The translations under genes were made by a program, and so were the position numbers. DNA of 64,000 bases from Mycobacterium sp. 1245805.9 (GTDB taxonomy: Bacteria > Actinomycetota > Actinomycetes > Mycobacteriales > Mycobacteriaceae). Shown one piece after another: positions 33,131 through 42,076 of this stretch. The stretch lies in contig NZ_LZKR01000218.1 of assembly GCF_001672915.1 (NCBI RefSeq), positions 1-64,000 on the forward strand, written 5' to 3'. The notes under the pieces are model-generated. The model was not told the origin of the DNA, ran no database searches, and was given only the letters and a program-made list of their open reading frames with translations. Each line of letters opens with the position of its first letter. Within the stretch, counting starts at the first letter, position 1.

Positions 33131-33652
33131 CTAGGGCCCCACCAATACCACCGCGGACAGGAACCAACTGCCGAGGTTGGTGTTCGGTAACGTGCTCGTC
33201 CCGTATGCCGTGTAGGAGCAGTCGGGGAGTTCTTTGTAGCCGGTGACCAAGATTGCCTTGATCGCGTCGGCCTCGGTTTGGCCGGCACCCTGCAACAACT
33301 TTGCCTTGCCGGCGTTGAGGCCGAGGTCTTTCAAGATCGGAAGCGGATCCGACACCGGAATGACCCGCGCGTTGTGATCGAGATACGTGTCCGTTGAGCG
33401 GGCGGCGATCGCGGCCGTTTGGTCGGCAAGCGCCTCGGGCCGCAACGCTCCACACGAGGAGCCCTGGCGCGCCTGCATCACCGCATCCCTGAGACTGCCC
33501 GTGAAGTCGGCGGCGGCCGAAGGCACCCCAACGGCACTCGCAGCGAGCGCCGTTGCGGCGATCATCACCGCGGCGGTGCAGCGGTAGCCGCGGCGCATCG
33601 CAAGGCGCTGTGCGCGCGGCACGCGGCTTCGGGGTGAGACATCTTTACGCAT
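33131..33652 (-). CDS. Secreted protein, mce operon 2 tail
   Basis: A 173-aa exported protein: a basic N-terminus, a hydrophobic segment (AAVMIAATALAASAVGVPSAAA), then a helical domain with DAVMQARQGSSCGALRPEAL and a later cysteine in KELPDCSYTAYG. The N-terminal half resembles small CAP-like or helical mycobacterial secreted proteins, but I cannot assign a family. The start may be ATG 33652 (used) or 33598. Its stop is contiguous with the start of the MmpS-like gene. Confidence 0.6.
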   Translation of the reverse strand: MRKDVSPRSRVPRAQRLAMRRGYRCTAAVMIAATALAASAVGVPSAAADFTGSLRDAVMQARQGSSCGALRPEALADQTAAIAARSTDTYLDHNARVIPVSDPLPILKDLGLNAGKAKLLQGAGQTEADAIKAILVTGYKELPDCSYTAYGTSTLPNTNLGSWFLSAVVLVGP

Positions 33653-33664
33653 CGCGGCGATCCT

Positions 33665-34297
33665 TTAATCGCACACGTGCGAACGGTGGATCTCGCTGGC
33701 CAACCGCTTCACCCGTAGGTAGGAAGGTCCGGTGAACCAATCGGGTTGATGGGCCTTGATGCCGTTGCTCACATTAGAGAGCTCCTGCCATAAGCCGTAG
33801 AAGGCCTCGCCCTGATAGAGGGGAAAGTAGTTGTCGCCGGCGAAGTCTTGACGTTGGGTGAGCGCCTGGGCGCGGGGGCCGAGAAAGTTCACCGACTGGT
33901 CTATGTTGCCGGTGACGATGTCGACCTGTTGCTGGACGCCGTTCGCGGTGTAGTCCCAGTCCGTCCCATTGGGGCTGATCCGATTGAATTGAACCCGCTC
34001 GATTTGGTCATTGGTGATCTGGTACTGAGCGGTGTACCACTGGCACATTTCGGCTTCCGCCCGGGTGTCTGCCGGGGTGACCTGGTTCCTGGTCTGGTCG
34101 TACGGGAAGGGAAACTTCGGCGCCCAGTTCGTCGAGTGCACGACGATCGGGGGCAGCGGGCGGATCAGTTGATCGTTGCTCGGCGGGTCCGATGGCTCCG
34201 CACTCGCCTCGGGCGCGACGGTGGTGGCCGCCGTGAGGGACGCGATCAGGGCGGCCGCCAAACCGAGTCCACGCCAACGCGAATGGCAATGACGCAT
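33665..34297 (-). CDS. Secreted protein of unknown function, mce operon 2 tail
   Basis: A 210-aa exported protein with signal peptide (LAAALIASLTAATTVAPEASA). The mature part begins with a proline-rich stretch (IRPLPPIVVHSTNWAPKFPF) followed by a helical region (AEAEMCQWYTAQYQI) and ends in a cysteine. Family not recognised. It follows the Mas gene by 30 bp, so it is probably on the mce operon 2 transcript. Confidence 0.6.
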   Translation of the reverse strand: MRHCHSRWRGLGLAAALIASLTAATTVAPEASAEPSDPPSNDQLIRPLPPIVVHSTNWAPKFPFPYDQTRNQVTPADTRAEAEMCQWYTAQYQITNDQIERVQFNRISPNGTDWDYTANGVQQQVDIVTGNIDQSVNFLGPRAQALTQRQDFAGDNYFPLYQGEAFYGLWQELSNVSNGIKAHQPDWFTGPSYLRVKRLASEIHRSHVCD

Positions 34298-34327
34298 GGT
34301 GCACCTCGTTCCCCGAATGTTCCCGAG

Positions 34328-35092
34328 CTATCTTTGGCCGGTCAGCGCGCCGATTCCGCCGACGTCGGTGATCTGCCAGTTCTTATTGCTGTCCAGCGTG
34401 AGGCTGTATGTTGCCGTGGACATCAGCGGATCCGGGGCCTGCACCGTCTTGGTTTGAACGCTCACGAAACAGTCGACGACGTAGATACCCGCGGTGTTCG
34501 AACGAACCTTGGCGATCAGTGGTCGTGTGTTCGAGGTCCACTGCAACGGGACCAGGATCTGTTGCATCGAGTCGGCTGCCTTGCTTAATTTTTCGTTCAA
34601 CTCGGGGGTGGTTCCAGCCACCAATTTGGCTTTCCATCCGTTGAGGTCCTGGAAATTCATCGACGCTGCGTTGACGGCGTAGTCGAGGGCCACCTTCTCG
34701 GCGTGCGCGTAGTTGTCCGCCCTGCGGGCCTGCGCGTCGAGTTCGCGCCGCGCGTCGATGTACAGCCAGACGAGCGTGGCGAGCGCGCCCACCAGCGCGG
34801 TAATCAGCGCGCCGGATAGCAGGCCGCGCGCGCTGACCGAGATCGACAGGCGCCGCTGTGCGCGTTCGCCGCGCCGTTTGCCTTTATCGGCGGCCGGCTC
34901 ATCGGCCGGATCAGCACCGTCTTCATCGTCGGTGTCGTCGCTGGCATCGGTCGTTTCAGCGGCGGGAGCTTCGGGTTCGATCTTCTGCGGGTCGCCCTCA
35001 TGGCCGGAATCCGGTTTCGCCACAGCATGATCCGTTGGCTCGGTGGTGGCCGACTTCAGTTTCACACCGTTGTTGTTGTTGTTATCGCTCAT
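34328..35092 (-). CDS. Mce-associated membrane protein, operon 2
   Basis: A 254-aa Mas-type protein: a long acidic, low-complexity cytoplasmic N-terminus (about 75 residues, starting with a run of Asn), one membrane helix (LLSGALITALVGALATLVWLY) and an extracytoplasmic domain ending NWQITDVGGIGALTG. It follows mceF by 48 bp. Only one Mas gene is present here, against two in operon 1. Confidence 0.8.
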   Translation of the reverse strand: MSDNNNNNGVKLKSATTEPTDHAVAKPDSGHEGDPQKIEPEAPAAETTDASDDTDDEDGADPADEPAADKGKRRGERAQRRLSISVSARGLLSGALITALVGALATLVWLYIDARRELDAQARRADNYAHAEKVALDYAVNAASMNFQDLNGWKAKLVAGTTPELNEKLSKAADSMQQILVPLQWTSNTRPLIAKVRSNTAGIYVVDCFVSVQTKTVQAPDPLMSTATYSLTLDSNKNWQITDVGGIGALTGQR

Positions 35093-35140
35093 GGGTTGCC
35101 CCTCTCTTGTTCGCTCCGGATATGTCGCGCCCCGTTCCCA

Positions 35141-36163
35141 TCAGCGGGCGCCCGGACTTCCGTGGGCACCGCCGGTCGGAGGTACACCGGCCGGGGGATT
35201 TTCGGGTGTGCGGGCATCGGGGATGGTGACGTGGAGCGTGACGGCGCCCTCTTCCGGCACCGAGGCCAATGCGTTGCGAAGTAACTGGGCGGTATCGAGA
35301 TTCATCAAGGCCCCGGATATGTCGTTCAGGTAAGGCAGCATCGACTGCATGAGCACCTTGACATCTCCCCCGGAATGGTCGAGGAAATGCTCGAGCCGGC
35401 CGACCAGGTGCGAGAGGTTGTGCAACGTCTGCGGTGCTCCGCGGTCGTGCAGTACCACCGCCGCGTCGTTGAGTGCGGCGAAGTCGTGTCCCATTTTGGT
35501 GAGCCACGGTGTGTTGAAGGCGATTACCGGACCTACCCAGTGCGCGTTGCGCAATAGCACTTGGAAGTTGTCAAGCAGGTCGCGTCCCTTGCCATGCATG
35601 GTGGCCGCGGTGTTTCTGAGCAGCGTGGCCGTGCGCGACAAATTGGGCAGCACCGTGGTGGGACTAGGCAGGGCGGCATCGGTTTCGTCGACGATGCGTT
35701 CCAGCGCTGGGGGATCGAACTGGTTGAGTACCCGCACCACCGTCGTCGCCAGGTCGGAGATCGACGGGGGTTGAGTTATCGCGTCGGTGGCAAGCCGCTG
35801 GCCGTCCTGCAGCATCGGGCCGCCTTCGCTGCGCGGGACGAACTCGACATAGGCTTCACCAAGAGCGGATAGGTTTTCCAAGCGAATATCGCTGTCCACG
35901 GGAATTTTGTAGTGGCTGTCGATATAGAAATTGACCGTGGCACCCGCGAGCGACGTGGTGATGCCCGTGACCGCGCCGATCGGGACGCCCCGCAATTGCA
36001 CACTCGACCCGACCACCAGGCCGCTGATGTCGTGGACGGCCATGGATACGCTCGTGCGCTGGGGCGGGGGTGTCAAACTCACGCCCATCGACCTGAAGTA
36101 GCCGAGAGCGAAGACGATCATGACGGCGAACGAGGCAAACGACAGGGCGCCTTTGACTTTCAT
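35141..36163 (-). CDS. mceF: MceF, operon 2
   Basis: A 340-aa Mce protein. Membrane helix (SFASFAVMIVFALGYF), MCE domain (SMAVHDISGLVVGSSVQLRG near 40-115), then a helical region. It is about 150 residues shorter than MceF of operon 1 and lacks the long cysteine/proline tail; only a short Pro/Gly-rich end (PPAGVPPTGG) remains. It overlaps mceE by 4 bp. Confidence 0.88.
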   Translation of the reverse strand: MKVKGALSFASFAVMIVFALGYFRSMGVSLTPPPQRTSVSMAVHDISGLVVGSSVQLRGVPIGAVTGITTSLAGATVNFYIDSHYKIPVDSDIRLENLSALGEAYVEFVPRSEGGPMLQDGQRLATDAITQPPSISDLATTVVRVLNQFDPPALERIVDETDAALPSPTTVLPNLSRTATLLRNTAATMHGKGRDLLDNFQVLLRNAHWVGPVIAFNTPWLTKMGHDFAALNDAAVVLHDRGAPQTLHNLSHLVGRLEHFLDHSGGDVKVLMQSMLPYLNDISGALMNLDTAQLLRNALASVPEEGAVTLHVTIPDARTPENPPAGVPPTGGAHGSPGAR

Positions 36164-37155
36164 GGCATCGCACCAAGGATCCGCAGGACGTCGTGCACGT
36201 TGCCGGACAGCTCTCGGCCGTCGGGCCCGACGATGGACGTGATGTTGATGGCCGGATACTTATCCTGCGGCAGGTAGTAATCCGTGAAGAGCTTTCGCCA
36301 TTCGTGAACCTCGCTTTCGAACGCCCACTTGGATTTCTGGACCGCTCCGGCGGCGTCGGCCATCGAGTTCAGCAGCGGGACGATCCAAAACCCGCCCGAG
36401 TAGATGGTGCCCACGCTCGGGTATGCGGTGCCGGTGTATTGGTAGAGGTCATAGGCGTGCTTCCAACCGCTCATGCCTTGCGCGCTGAACCAGGTCTGCA
36501 GCATGGGCATCCGGTTATGCAGGACTTGGGCCGTCTGCGCCGTTCCGTTCAGCAAGAGGTCGACGTTGTCGATGTTGTTCGACAGGTCGGAGATGTCGGC
36601 GGCAAACTGCGAAGCGATCTTGCGGATGTCTGCCGGGGGCGGGGTTACCCGGTTGATGCCGATGATCGTGTTCTGGATGCGTTGCAGGGATCCGCTGCCC
36701 GCGAAATCAGCCAGATGAGCGATGGTGTCTTCAAGCTGCGGTGGAGATGCGGTGTGTGTCAAGGGGATCCGTGCGCCCGGCGCCAACGGGAGCGCGGTGG
36801 GGCCGCCGTCGGGCGGGCGGCTCAGCGCCACGTAGATGTCGCCCAGGACGGTGGCCTGCTGCAAGCTGGCGTGAATATTGGACGGCACCGACACGGCGGG
36901 GTCGATGCGCGTCGCGACGTCCACATGGTTCGCTGCCACGGCGACGCCGGTGACGATGCCCACGGTGATGCCGTCCAGCGTCACCTTCGCGCGGGCCGGC
37001 AGGTTCAGGACGTTGTCGAACTCCATCACCAGGGCGTAGCCGTCCTGGAATGACTTTCCCGGCGCCGGTAGGGCATTCACGTCGATCGACGCGCACGACG
37101 AGACCACGGCAACGGTGGCGATCGTGATCGCAAGGGATCTGGCGCGGCGCATCAT
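36160..37155 (-). CDS. mceE: MceE lipoprotein, operon 2
   Basis: A 331-aa lipoprotein: signal ITIATVAVVSSC with the lipidation cysteine near residue 20, MCE domain (YALVMEFDNVLNLPARAK, about 40-120) and helical region. ATG 37155 overlaps the mceD stop (ATGA), so that start is used; the frame extends a further 26 codons upstream inside mceD. The lipobox confirms the MceE position. Confidence 0.88.
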   Translation of the reverse strand: MMRRARSLAITIATVAVVSSCASIDVNALPAPGKSFQDGYALVMEFDNVLNLPARAKVTLDGITVGIVTGVAVAANHVDVATRIDPAVSVPSNIHASLQQATVLGDIYVALSRPPDGGPTALPLAPGARIPLTHTASPPQLEDTIAHLADFAGSGSLQRIQNTIIGINRVTPPPADIRKIASQFAADISDLSNNIDNVDLLLNGTAQTAQVLHNRMPMLQTWFSAQGMSGWKHAYDLYQYTGTAYPSVGTIYSGGFWIVPLLNSMADAAGAVQKSKWAFESEVHEWRKLFTDYYLPQDKYPAINITSIVGPDGRELSGNVHDVLRILGAMP

Positions 37156-38252
37156 CGCTTGGCCGCCTGGGCCAACACGTACTGCAGCAGCGCCACGTCC
37201 ACCGCGTACGGCTTTCCCCCCACGTCCGTGCAACTACCGGGAGTCGCGGCGTTCAGCGTTGCGCATGTGATCAGCCCGTCGACCGGGGTGGCGATGCGAT
37301 ACAGCGGCGGCCGGTACCTGATGGTGAAGAACTGCTTGTCGTTGGCATGGCGTTCCAGCCAGTTGAGCAAGACGGGGTACGGCTTCATCAGACTGGCGAA
37401 CAACGTGGCGTGCGCGCTGACTTTGCGAAGCGCCCATTCGGCGTCGTTGAGCACGGTCTGGATCTCGTCACCGAGTTCGACTTCGATGTCCGACGCCGCA
37501 CCGACCAGCGGTATGACGCCTTGAAAGACCGGAGTGGCCAACGCCTTTTCGACATCTTCGGTGGTCTTGTAGGTCGTGAGCATGCTGTACTTCAGCGGCC
37601 CGCTGATTTCCCTGAGCGTCGACGTCAGCGTGACGAGGTTGGTGATGATGGACCGGATATCGGCGACCGCACGATCGGGGGCGTCCAGGACTGTCGACGA
37701 GGTGGTCAGCAGTTGACTTAGCCCCGGCCCGTTGCCGCGAAGCGCCTTGTCGAGGCCGGCGACGACGTCGCCGATGTTCGTCGAGCCCTCGGGGTTGATG
37801 GCGTTCAGGAAACTGGTCGCCGAACCGATGATGTCGGAGAGGCTTTTGGGCGTCACAGATCTCGACAGCGGAATGCAGTCCTTGCCCGACAATTGGCGAC
37901 CGGACGTGTAGTTGCCGACGAGTTCCAATGCCCGATCCGCCAGCAGCGAGGGCGATCGGGTTACCGCTCTGACGTCGGCCGGCAGCGGACGGCGTTTGTC
38001 GACTTTGAAATCGACACGGACGTCACGCAGGGCCGGGGTGATGGCGCTGACTTCGCCGATCTTGTAGCCCATTTGGGTGACGGGGTTGCCGACATAGAGG
38101 CCGACGCTGTCGGGCATGATGGCGCAGTAGCCGACGTATTGCTCCTGCCGAAACGGCGTCCACGAGCCGCACACCAGCGCCACCGCGGCCGCGGAGATCA
38201 ATACCGCGCCCGTTCGGAGCACGCGATGCGCGCGGGACGTCCTCGCTAACAT
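37152..38252 (-). CDS. mceD: MceD, operon 2
   Basis: A 366-aa Mce protein: membrane segment (TGAVLISAAAVALVCG), MCE domain with CAIMPDSVGLYVGNPVTQMG (about 40-120), helical region and a short C-terminal part with two cysteines (ITCATLN, GSCTDVG). ATG 38252 overlaps the end of mceC. It lacks the proline-rich tail of operon 1 MceD. Confidence 0.87.
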   Translation of the reverse strand: MLARTSRAHRVLRTGAVLISAAAVALVCGSWTPFRQEQYVGYCAIMPDSVGLYVGNPVTQMGYKIGEVSAITPALRDVRVDFKVDKRRPLPADVRAVTRSPSLLADRALELVGNYTSGRQLSGKDCIPLSRSVTPKSLSDIIGSATSFLNAINPEGSTNIGDVVAGLDKALRGNGPGLSQLLTTSSTVLDAPDRAVADIRSIITNLVTLTSTLREISGPLKYSMLTTYKTTEDVEKALATPVFQGVIPLVGAASDIEVELGDEIQTVLNDAEWALRKVSAHATLFASLMKPYPVLLNWLERHANDKQFFTIRYRPPLYRIATPVDGLITCATLNAATPGSCTDVGGKPYAVDVALLQYVLAQAAKR

Positions 38253-39214
38253 GCCGCCCCCGGCATCGGTATGCACAGGTCGGTGGCCAACAGTTCCGGC
38301 CGGTCCTGCTGCACGTCGAGGATCCGCTCGAAGTGGTGCTGCAGATCCCGCAGGCCCCGCACGATCACGCCGTTGTGGTCGATCCAGATCCGGCCCTTGG
38401 CCAAGAAGTTGCGCACCTTCTCGAGGAACTGCGCTCGGTGCTTGTCATAAAACAGGCCGATCGGTTTGAGCGCGTCGATCGCGACGCCGATCCCCCACAG
38501 GGCGCCACCGAATCCCTTGCTGTAGAGCTCCAAGATGGACTGGATGATGGCGACCTTCTCGACCAGCGTTTTGAATTCTTGGCGGAACTCGCTCAGCCGC
38601 TGGATGTACTCGTCGCTGAGGTTCAGGATGGAGGTGATCTGACCGCGCTGCCGGTCGATCGTCGACATGATGGAATTACCGGCGTCAATTATTGCGGTCA
38701 ACGCCTCCAAGTTGTCACCACGCAGGCCCGTTTGTAATTCATTGAGCGATTCGTTGACGGGCTTGGCGCTCAGGTTGTCGGAAACCTTCGTCACGTCGTT
38801 GAGCGTGCGAATCAGGCTGTAAGGCATGGTCACCCGTTCCAGCGGAATGGCGTCGGCGCCCAGCGGACGATCACCCAGGGAAATGAGGTTGACGTAGTAG
38901 CCACCAACGACGGTGAGCATCCGGACCTCGATCGCGGACTTGTTCCCGACAAACGCGCTGTCGTCGACGCGTGCCCGCACCCGCACGCGGTCAGCCTCCA
39001 GCGAGACATCTTTGACCTTGCCCACGGAGATGCCCGCGATCCGGACCTGGTCTCCCGGCACAACCGAAGCCGCGTCGTCGGTGTAGAAGGTAATGGTCTT
39101 CTGACCGGGCGGGCTGACATAGAGCAGGCCGGCCACGACCGCCACCACCGTCACCAGCGCCAGCGCGCCGGCGCCCCAAACCATCGGGTTGCGTAGCAGT
39201 TTCACCGGTTGCAT
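38246..39214 (-). CDS. mceC: MceC, operon 2
   Basis: A 322-aa Mce protein: membrane helix (VWGAGALALVTVVAVVAGLLY), MCE domain (ITFYTDDAASVVPGDQVRIAG near 35-115) and a long helical region. It ends soon after LATDLCIPMPGAAC, without the ~110-residue proline-rich extension of operon 1 MceC. ATG 39214 lies within the last codons of mceB; the longer frame upstream is mceB read in another frame. Confidence 0.88.
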   Translation of the reverse strand: MQPVKLLRNPMVWGAGALALVTVVAVVAGLLYVSPPGQKTITFYTDDAASVVPGDQVRIAGISVGKVKDVSLEADRVRVRARVDDSAFVGNKSAIEVRMLTVVGGYYVNLISLGDRPLGADAIPLERVTMPYSLIRTLNDVTKVSDNLSAKPVNESLNELQTGLRGDNLEALTAIIDAGNSIMSTIDRQRGQITSILNLSDEYIQRLSEFRQEFKTLVEKVAIIQSILELYSKGFGGALWGIGVAIDALKPIGLFYDKHRAQFLEKVRNFLAKGRIWIDHNGVIVRGLRDLQHHFERILDVQQDRPELLATDLCIPMPGAAC

Positions 39215-40203
39215 AAGACCACCCGTTGCCCGTTGAGCAGGACATCCATCGTGGTGGGCAGCTGCGCGCGACCCCGAGCGCACGGCTGGGGCTCCCCCGC
39301 TTCGGCCGGCGGGGGGATGTTTTCCCACATGACCGGAATCAGTTTGAACGCGTCGAGGGTTCTGTCGACGTTGTTGAATGCCGTGTCCAGCGCCCTGTCG
39401 ATGTCGTCGTCCGGCTTTAATCCGACATTGGTCAGCAGGCGCAGCAGGGGCTCGACGAAATCCGGTCCGTAGAGCTGGGATTTGCGGAATTCGTCCAACA
39501 CCGTCAGCGCGCTGTCGATGGGGGTGTTCAGTCCGTTGATTATCTTGGTGAAGTCCTCCGCGTGCCCCGACATGACCTCGGAAACCTCGGAGAGGTTGCG
39601 CATCAATGTGGCCACGACCTGCTGGCGGTCCGCGAGAAACTGGGTGAGCTTGTGGATACTGTCCAGCACCGGGGCGAAGCCACTCCCATCGCCGGACAAG
39701 AAGTTGGCGGCGTTCGCGGCGAACGCGTTGAGTTGCTCTGGATTCAGCGTGGCGAGCACGGGTTGCAGGCCGTTGAAGAGTCGCGTGACGTCAAATGACG
39801 GCTGCGTCATCGCGGTCGGCACCGACGTCACCAGGCTGGCCGGTAGGTAGTCCTCGGAGGGGTTGAGCACATCGAGGTAGCGCGAACCGGTGAGCGTCTG
39901 GTACTTGACCCCGATCCGGGTGTTGGACACGACACCATATTTCTTGTTGAGCGTGAAGTCTACGGACGCAATGCTTTGTCCTTGCTGTCGCTGCAGCGCC
40001 GTGGCAAGCACCCGCCCTGCGAGGACTCCGCGAACACGCACGTCGGCTCCCTCGTGCAGGCCGGATATGTCGGTGAATTTCGCGTTGTACGACCGGGTTT
40101 GCATCTTGAGGGGTTGCGAGATGCCGCTTAGCAGCAGGACGAGGAGAACGACTGCGGCGGCAGCGCTGATTGTCAGTCGCAGCAATGCCGCCCTGGAGCT
40201 CAT
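39202..40203 (-). CDS. mceB: MceB, operon 2
   Basis: A 333-aa Mce protein: membrane helix (LTISAAAAVVLLVLLLSGI), MCE domain (SYNAKFTDISGLHEGADVRV near 38-120), helical region, and a C-terminal pair of cysteines (PQPCARG, VVLCNR). It overlaps mceA by 4 bp and mceC by 13 bp. It is a conduit subunit of the second Mce transporter. Confidence 0.88.
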   Translation of the reverse strand: MSSRAALLRLTISAAAAVVLLVLLLSGISQPLKMQTRSYNAKFTDISGLHEGADVRVRGVLAGRVLATALQRQQGQSIASVDFTLNKKYGVVSNTRIGVKYQTLTGSRYLDVLNPSEDYLPASLVTSVPTAMTQPSFDVTRLFNGLQPVLATLNPEQLNAFAANAANFLSGDGSGFAPVLDSIHKLTQFLADRQQVVATLMRNLSEVSEVMSGHAEDFTKIINGLNTPIDSALTVLDEFRKSQLYGPDFVEPLLRLLTNVGLKPDDDIDRALDTAFNNVDRTLDAFKLIPVMWENIPPPAEAGEPQPCARGRAQLPTTMDVLLNGQRVVLCNR

Positions 40204-41219
40204 TGCGGGCCTCCCATCGCGGCGAGTGGAGCGGCCACACCGGGCAGGTTATCGAGGACAATCTTGACCTGGAGGGCGCGCTGGTCACCGTTACCGGCGA
40301 ACAGCTTCTGCAGCCGGGTCCGCAGTTGCACAAGCGTGTTCGCGAAGTCGTCCGGTCTGACCAGGGCGGGCACCGGGTCGGTGAGGGCTTTGACGCCGTC
40401 GATCGCCGGCAGCAGGTCGTCGACGTAGTTGGACTCCAGCCGCCCGAAGCCGCCGAAGAGTTCGGTCGATCCGACGCGGTATGCCTCCTGCACGCCGTTG
40501 CGCCACTGTTCGTCGTTGTATCGACGCGGTACGGCCGTGAAGTCCTCGCCGGAACCAAGGAGCGCATCGGTGAACGTGGGAAATGCCACGCTGACCCCGG
40601 TCGTGGTTGCCAGCAGGCGCTCGGTGGATACGGTCTGGACATCGGCGACGGCATGCGTGGCGATGAGCACCGTTTCGAGGAGCGGGGTCAGCCCGTCGGT
40701 GTATTGCACGATGCGGTCGATGACCGATATCAGCCTCGGGGTCAGGGCGCTCACCGAAACCTGGCCGAGTCGGGACAAAACGGCCTGCAGCGTCGAGTTC
40801 TGGGGCACCGTCGTGATCTGCATGCCGTTGCGCAGTTGTTGCCCGCCCGAACCGGCGGCGAGGGTAATGCCGGTGACACCAAAGTAATTGATCGGCCGAA
40901 ACTCGATTTTCATGGTGTCGGTCAGCCCGGCCACCGGGCCCTTCTGCAGGTCGCTCTGCAGCCGAACACCACCGCCGGGCAAGCTCGATATGGTCTTGAC
41001 GACGCCCACCTGGACGCCATGCATGACTATCGCGGTGCCGTCACGCACGCCTTGGCCGACATAGGGAGTATCGATGGCGACCGAGATCCTTGCGGGCGTT
41101 TCGGACGCGGATGGGTGCCAGACGACGACGAAACCGACTGCAATGGCGGATAATACGACTACGATGCCGGCGATCGTCAACTTCCGATCCTGCGACTCCT
41201 GCGAGCCTCTGAGCAACAT
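40200..41219 (-). CDS. mceA: MceA, operon 2
   Basis: A 339-aa Mce protein: membrane helix (LTIAGIVVVLSAIAVGFVVVW), MCE domain (RISVAIDTPYVGQGVRDGTA near 45-125) and helical region. ATG 41219 is 8 bp after the yrbEB stop; the frame extends further upstream but only through yrbEB. It lacks the proline/tyrosine-rich tail of operon 1 MceA, so the whole operon 2 complex seems to be built of shorter subunits. Confidence 0.87.
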   Translation of the reverse strand: MLLRGSQESQDRKLTIAGIVVVLSAIAVGFVVVWHPSASETPARISVAIDTPYVGQGVRDGTAIVMHGVQVGVVKTISSLPGGGVRLQSDLQKGPVAGLTDTMKIEFRPINYFGVTGITLAAGSGGQQLRNGMQITTVPQNSTLQAVLSRLGQVSVSALTPRLISVIDRIVQYTDGLTPLLETVLIATHAVADVQTVSTERLLATTTGVSVAFPTFTDALLGSGEDFTAVPRRYNDEQWRNGVQEAYRVGSTELFGGFGRLESNYVDDLLPAIDGVKALTDPVPALVRPDDFANTLVQLRTRLQKLFAGNGDQRALQVKIVLDNLPGVAAPLAAMGGPQ

Positions 41220-41227
41220 AAGCGCAC

Positions 41228-42076
41228 CTAGCCCCGGAAGACGAACTGTGGTTGAAGGCCCCAGAGGGCGACGGTGAGCGTGAAATCCAGCACCATGATC
41301 GTGACCAGGCTTGCGCGTACGGCGCGGCCCGACGCCTTGCCGACACCGACCGGCCCGCCAGAGGTGAAATATCCGTAATAGCAATGGATCAAGGTCACCG
41401 CGATGCAAAAGACGGCGGCCTTAATCACCGAATACGCAAGATCCGTCGGTGTCAGGAACATCGCCAGATAGTGGCTATACGTGCCGGCGGGTTGGTTATA
41501 GAGCGCCGTGATGAACACGTTCTGCACCAGGAACGCGGCGACCAGGGTCAGCAGGTACCCCGGGATCACCACCAACAGGCCGCCGATGAGGCGAGTCCCG
41601 ACCACGAATGGGATCGGCCGCAGGCCAAGCGCTTCCACGGCGTCGATCTCTTCGGAAATTCGCATTGCGCCGATTTCGGCGGTCATCCGACAGCCGGCCT
41701 GCGAGGTGAAGGCGATACCGGCGACGAGCGGACCGATCTCGCGGACGGTGCCGACGCCGCCGATGATGCCCGCCAACGCGCCGAATCCGATGAGGTCCAG
41801 AATTGCGAAGCCCTCGATCGCCACCGAGGCGCCGACGGCGATGCCGAGCAGGATCAGCACGCTGATGGTGCCGCCGTCGACGATGATGGAGCCGCGGCCC
41901 CAGGCGAGACTGTTCATCGCCTGCAAGGTTTGGCGATGGTATCGGCGAACCGTCAGCGGCAGGTACCACAGCGTCAGGCAGATGAAAAGCAACCACTGCC
42001 CGGCTTCCATGAGGGGGCGCTGGATGGGCCGCATCGATAGCAATCGTGCGGGGAGCAACGCTGATGGGGTGGCCAT
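41228..42076 (-). CDS. yrbEB: YrbEB, MlaE-type permease subunit, operon 2
   Basis: A 282-aa polytopic permease: AMRISEEIDAVEALGLRPI near residue 135 is the coupling helix (EExDA), and TSGGPVGVGKASGRAVR is the family signature. ATG 42076 overlaps the yrbEA stop by one base (TGATG). It pairs with YrbEA and an ATPase encoded elsewhere. Confidence 0.92.
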   Translation of the reverse strand: MATPSALLPARLLSMRPIQRPLMEAGQWLLFICLTLWYLPLTVRRYHRQTLQAMNSLAWGRGSIIVDGGTISVLILLGIAVGASVAIEGFAILDLIGFGALAGIIGGVGTVREIGPLVAGIAFTSQAGCRMTAEIGAMRISEEIDAVEALGLRPIPFVVGTRLIGGLLVVIPGYLLTLVAAFLVQNVFITALYNQPAGTYSHYLAMFLTPTDLAYSVIKAAVFCIAVTLIHCYYGYFTSGGPVGVGKASGRAVRASLVTIMVLDFTLTVALWGLQPQFVFRG

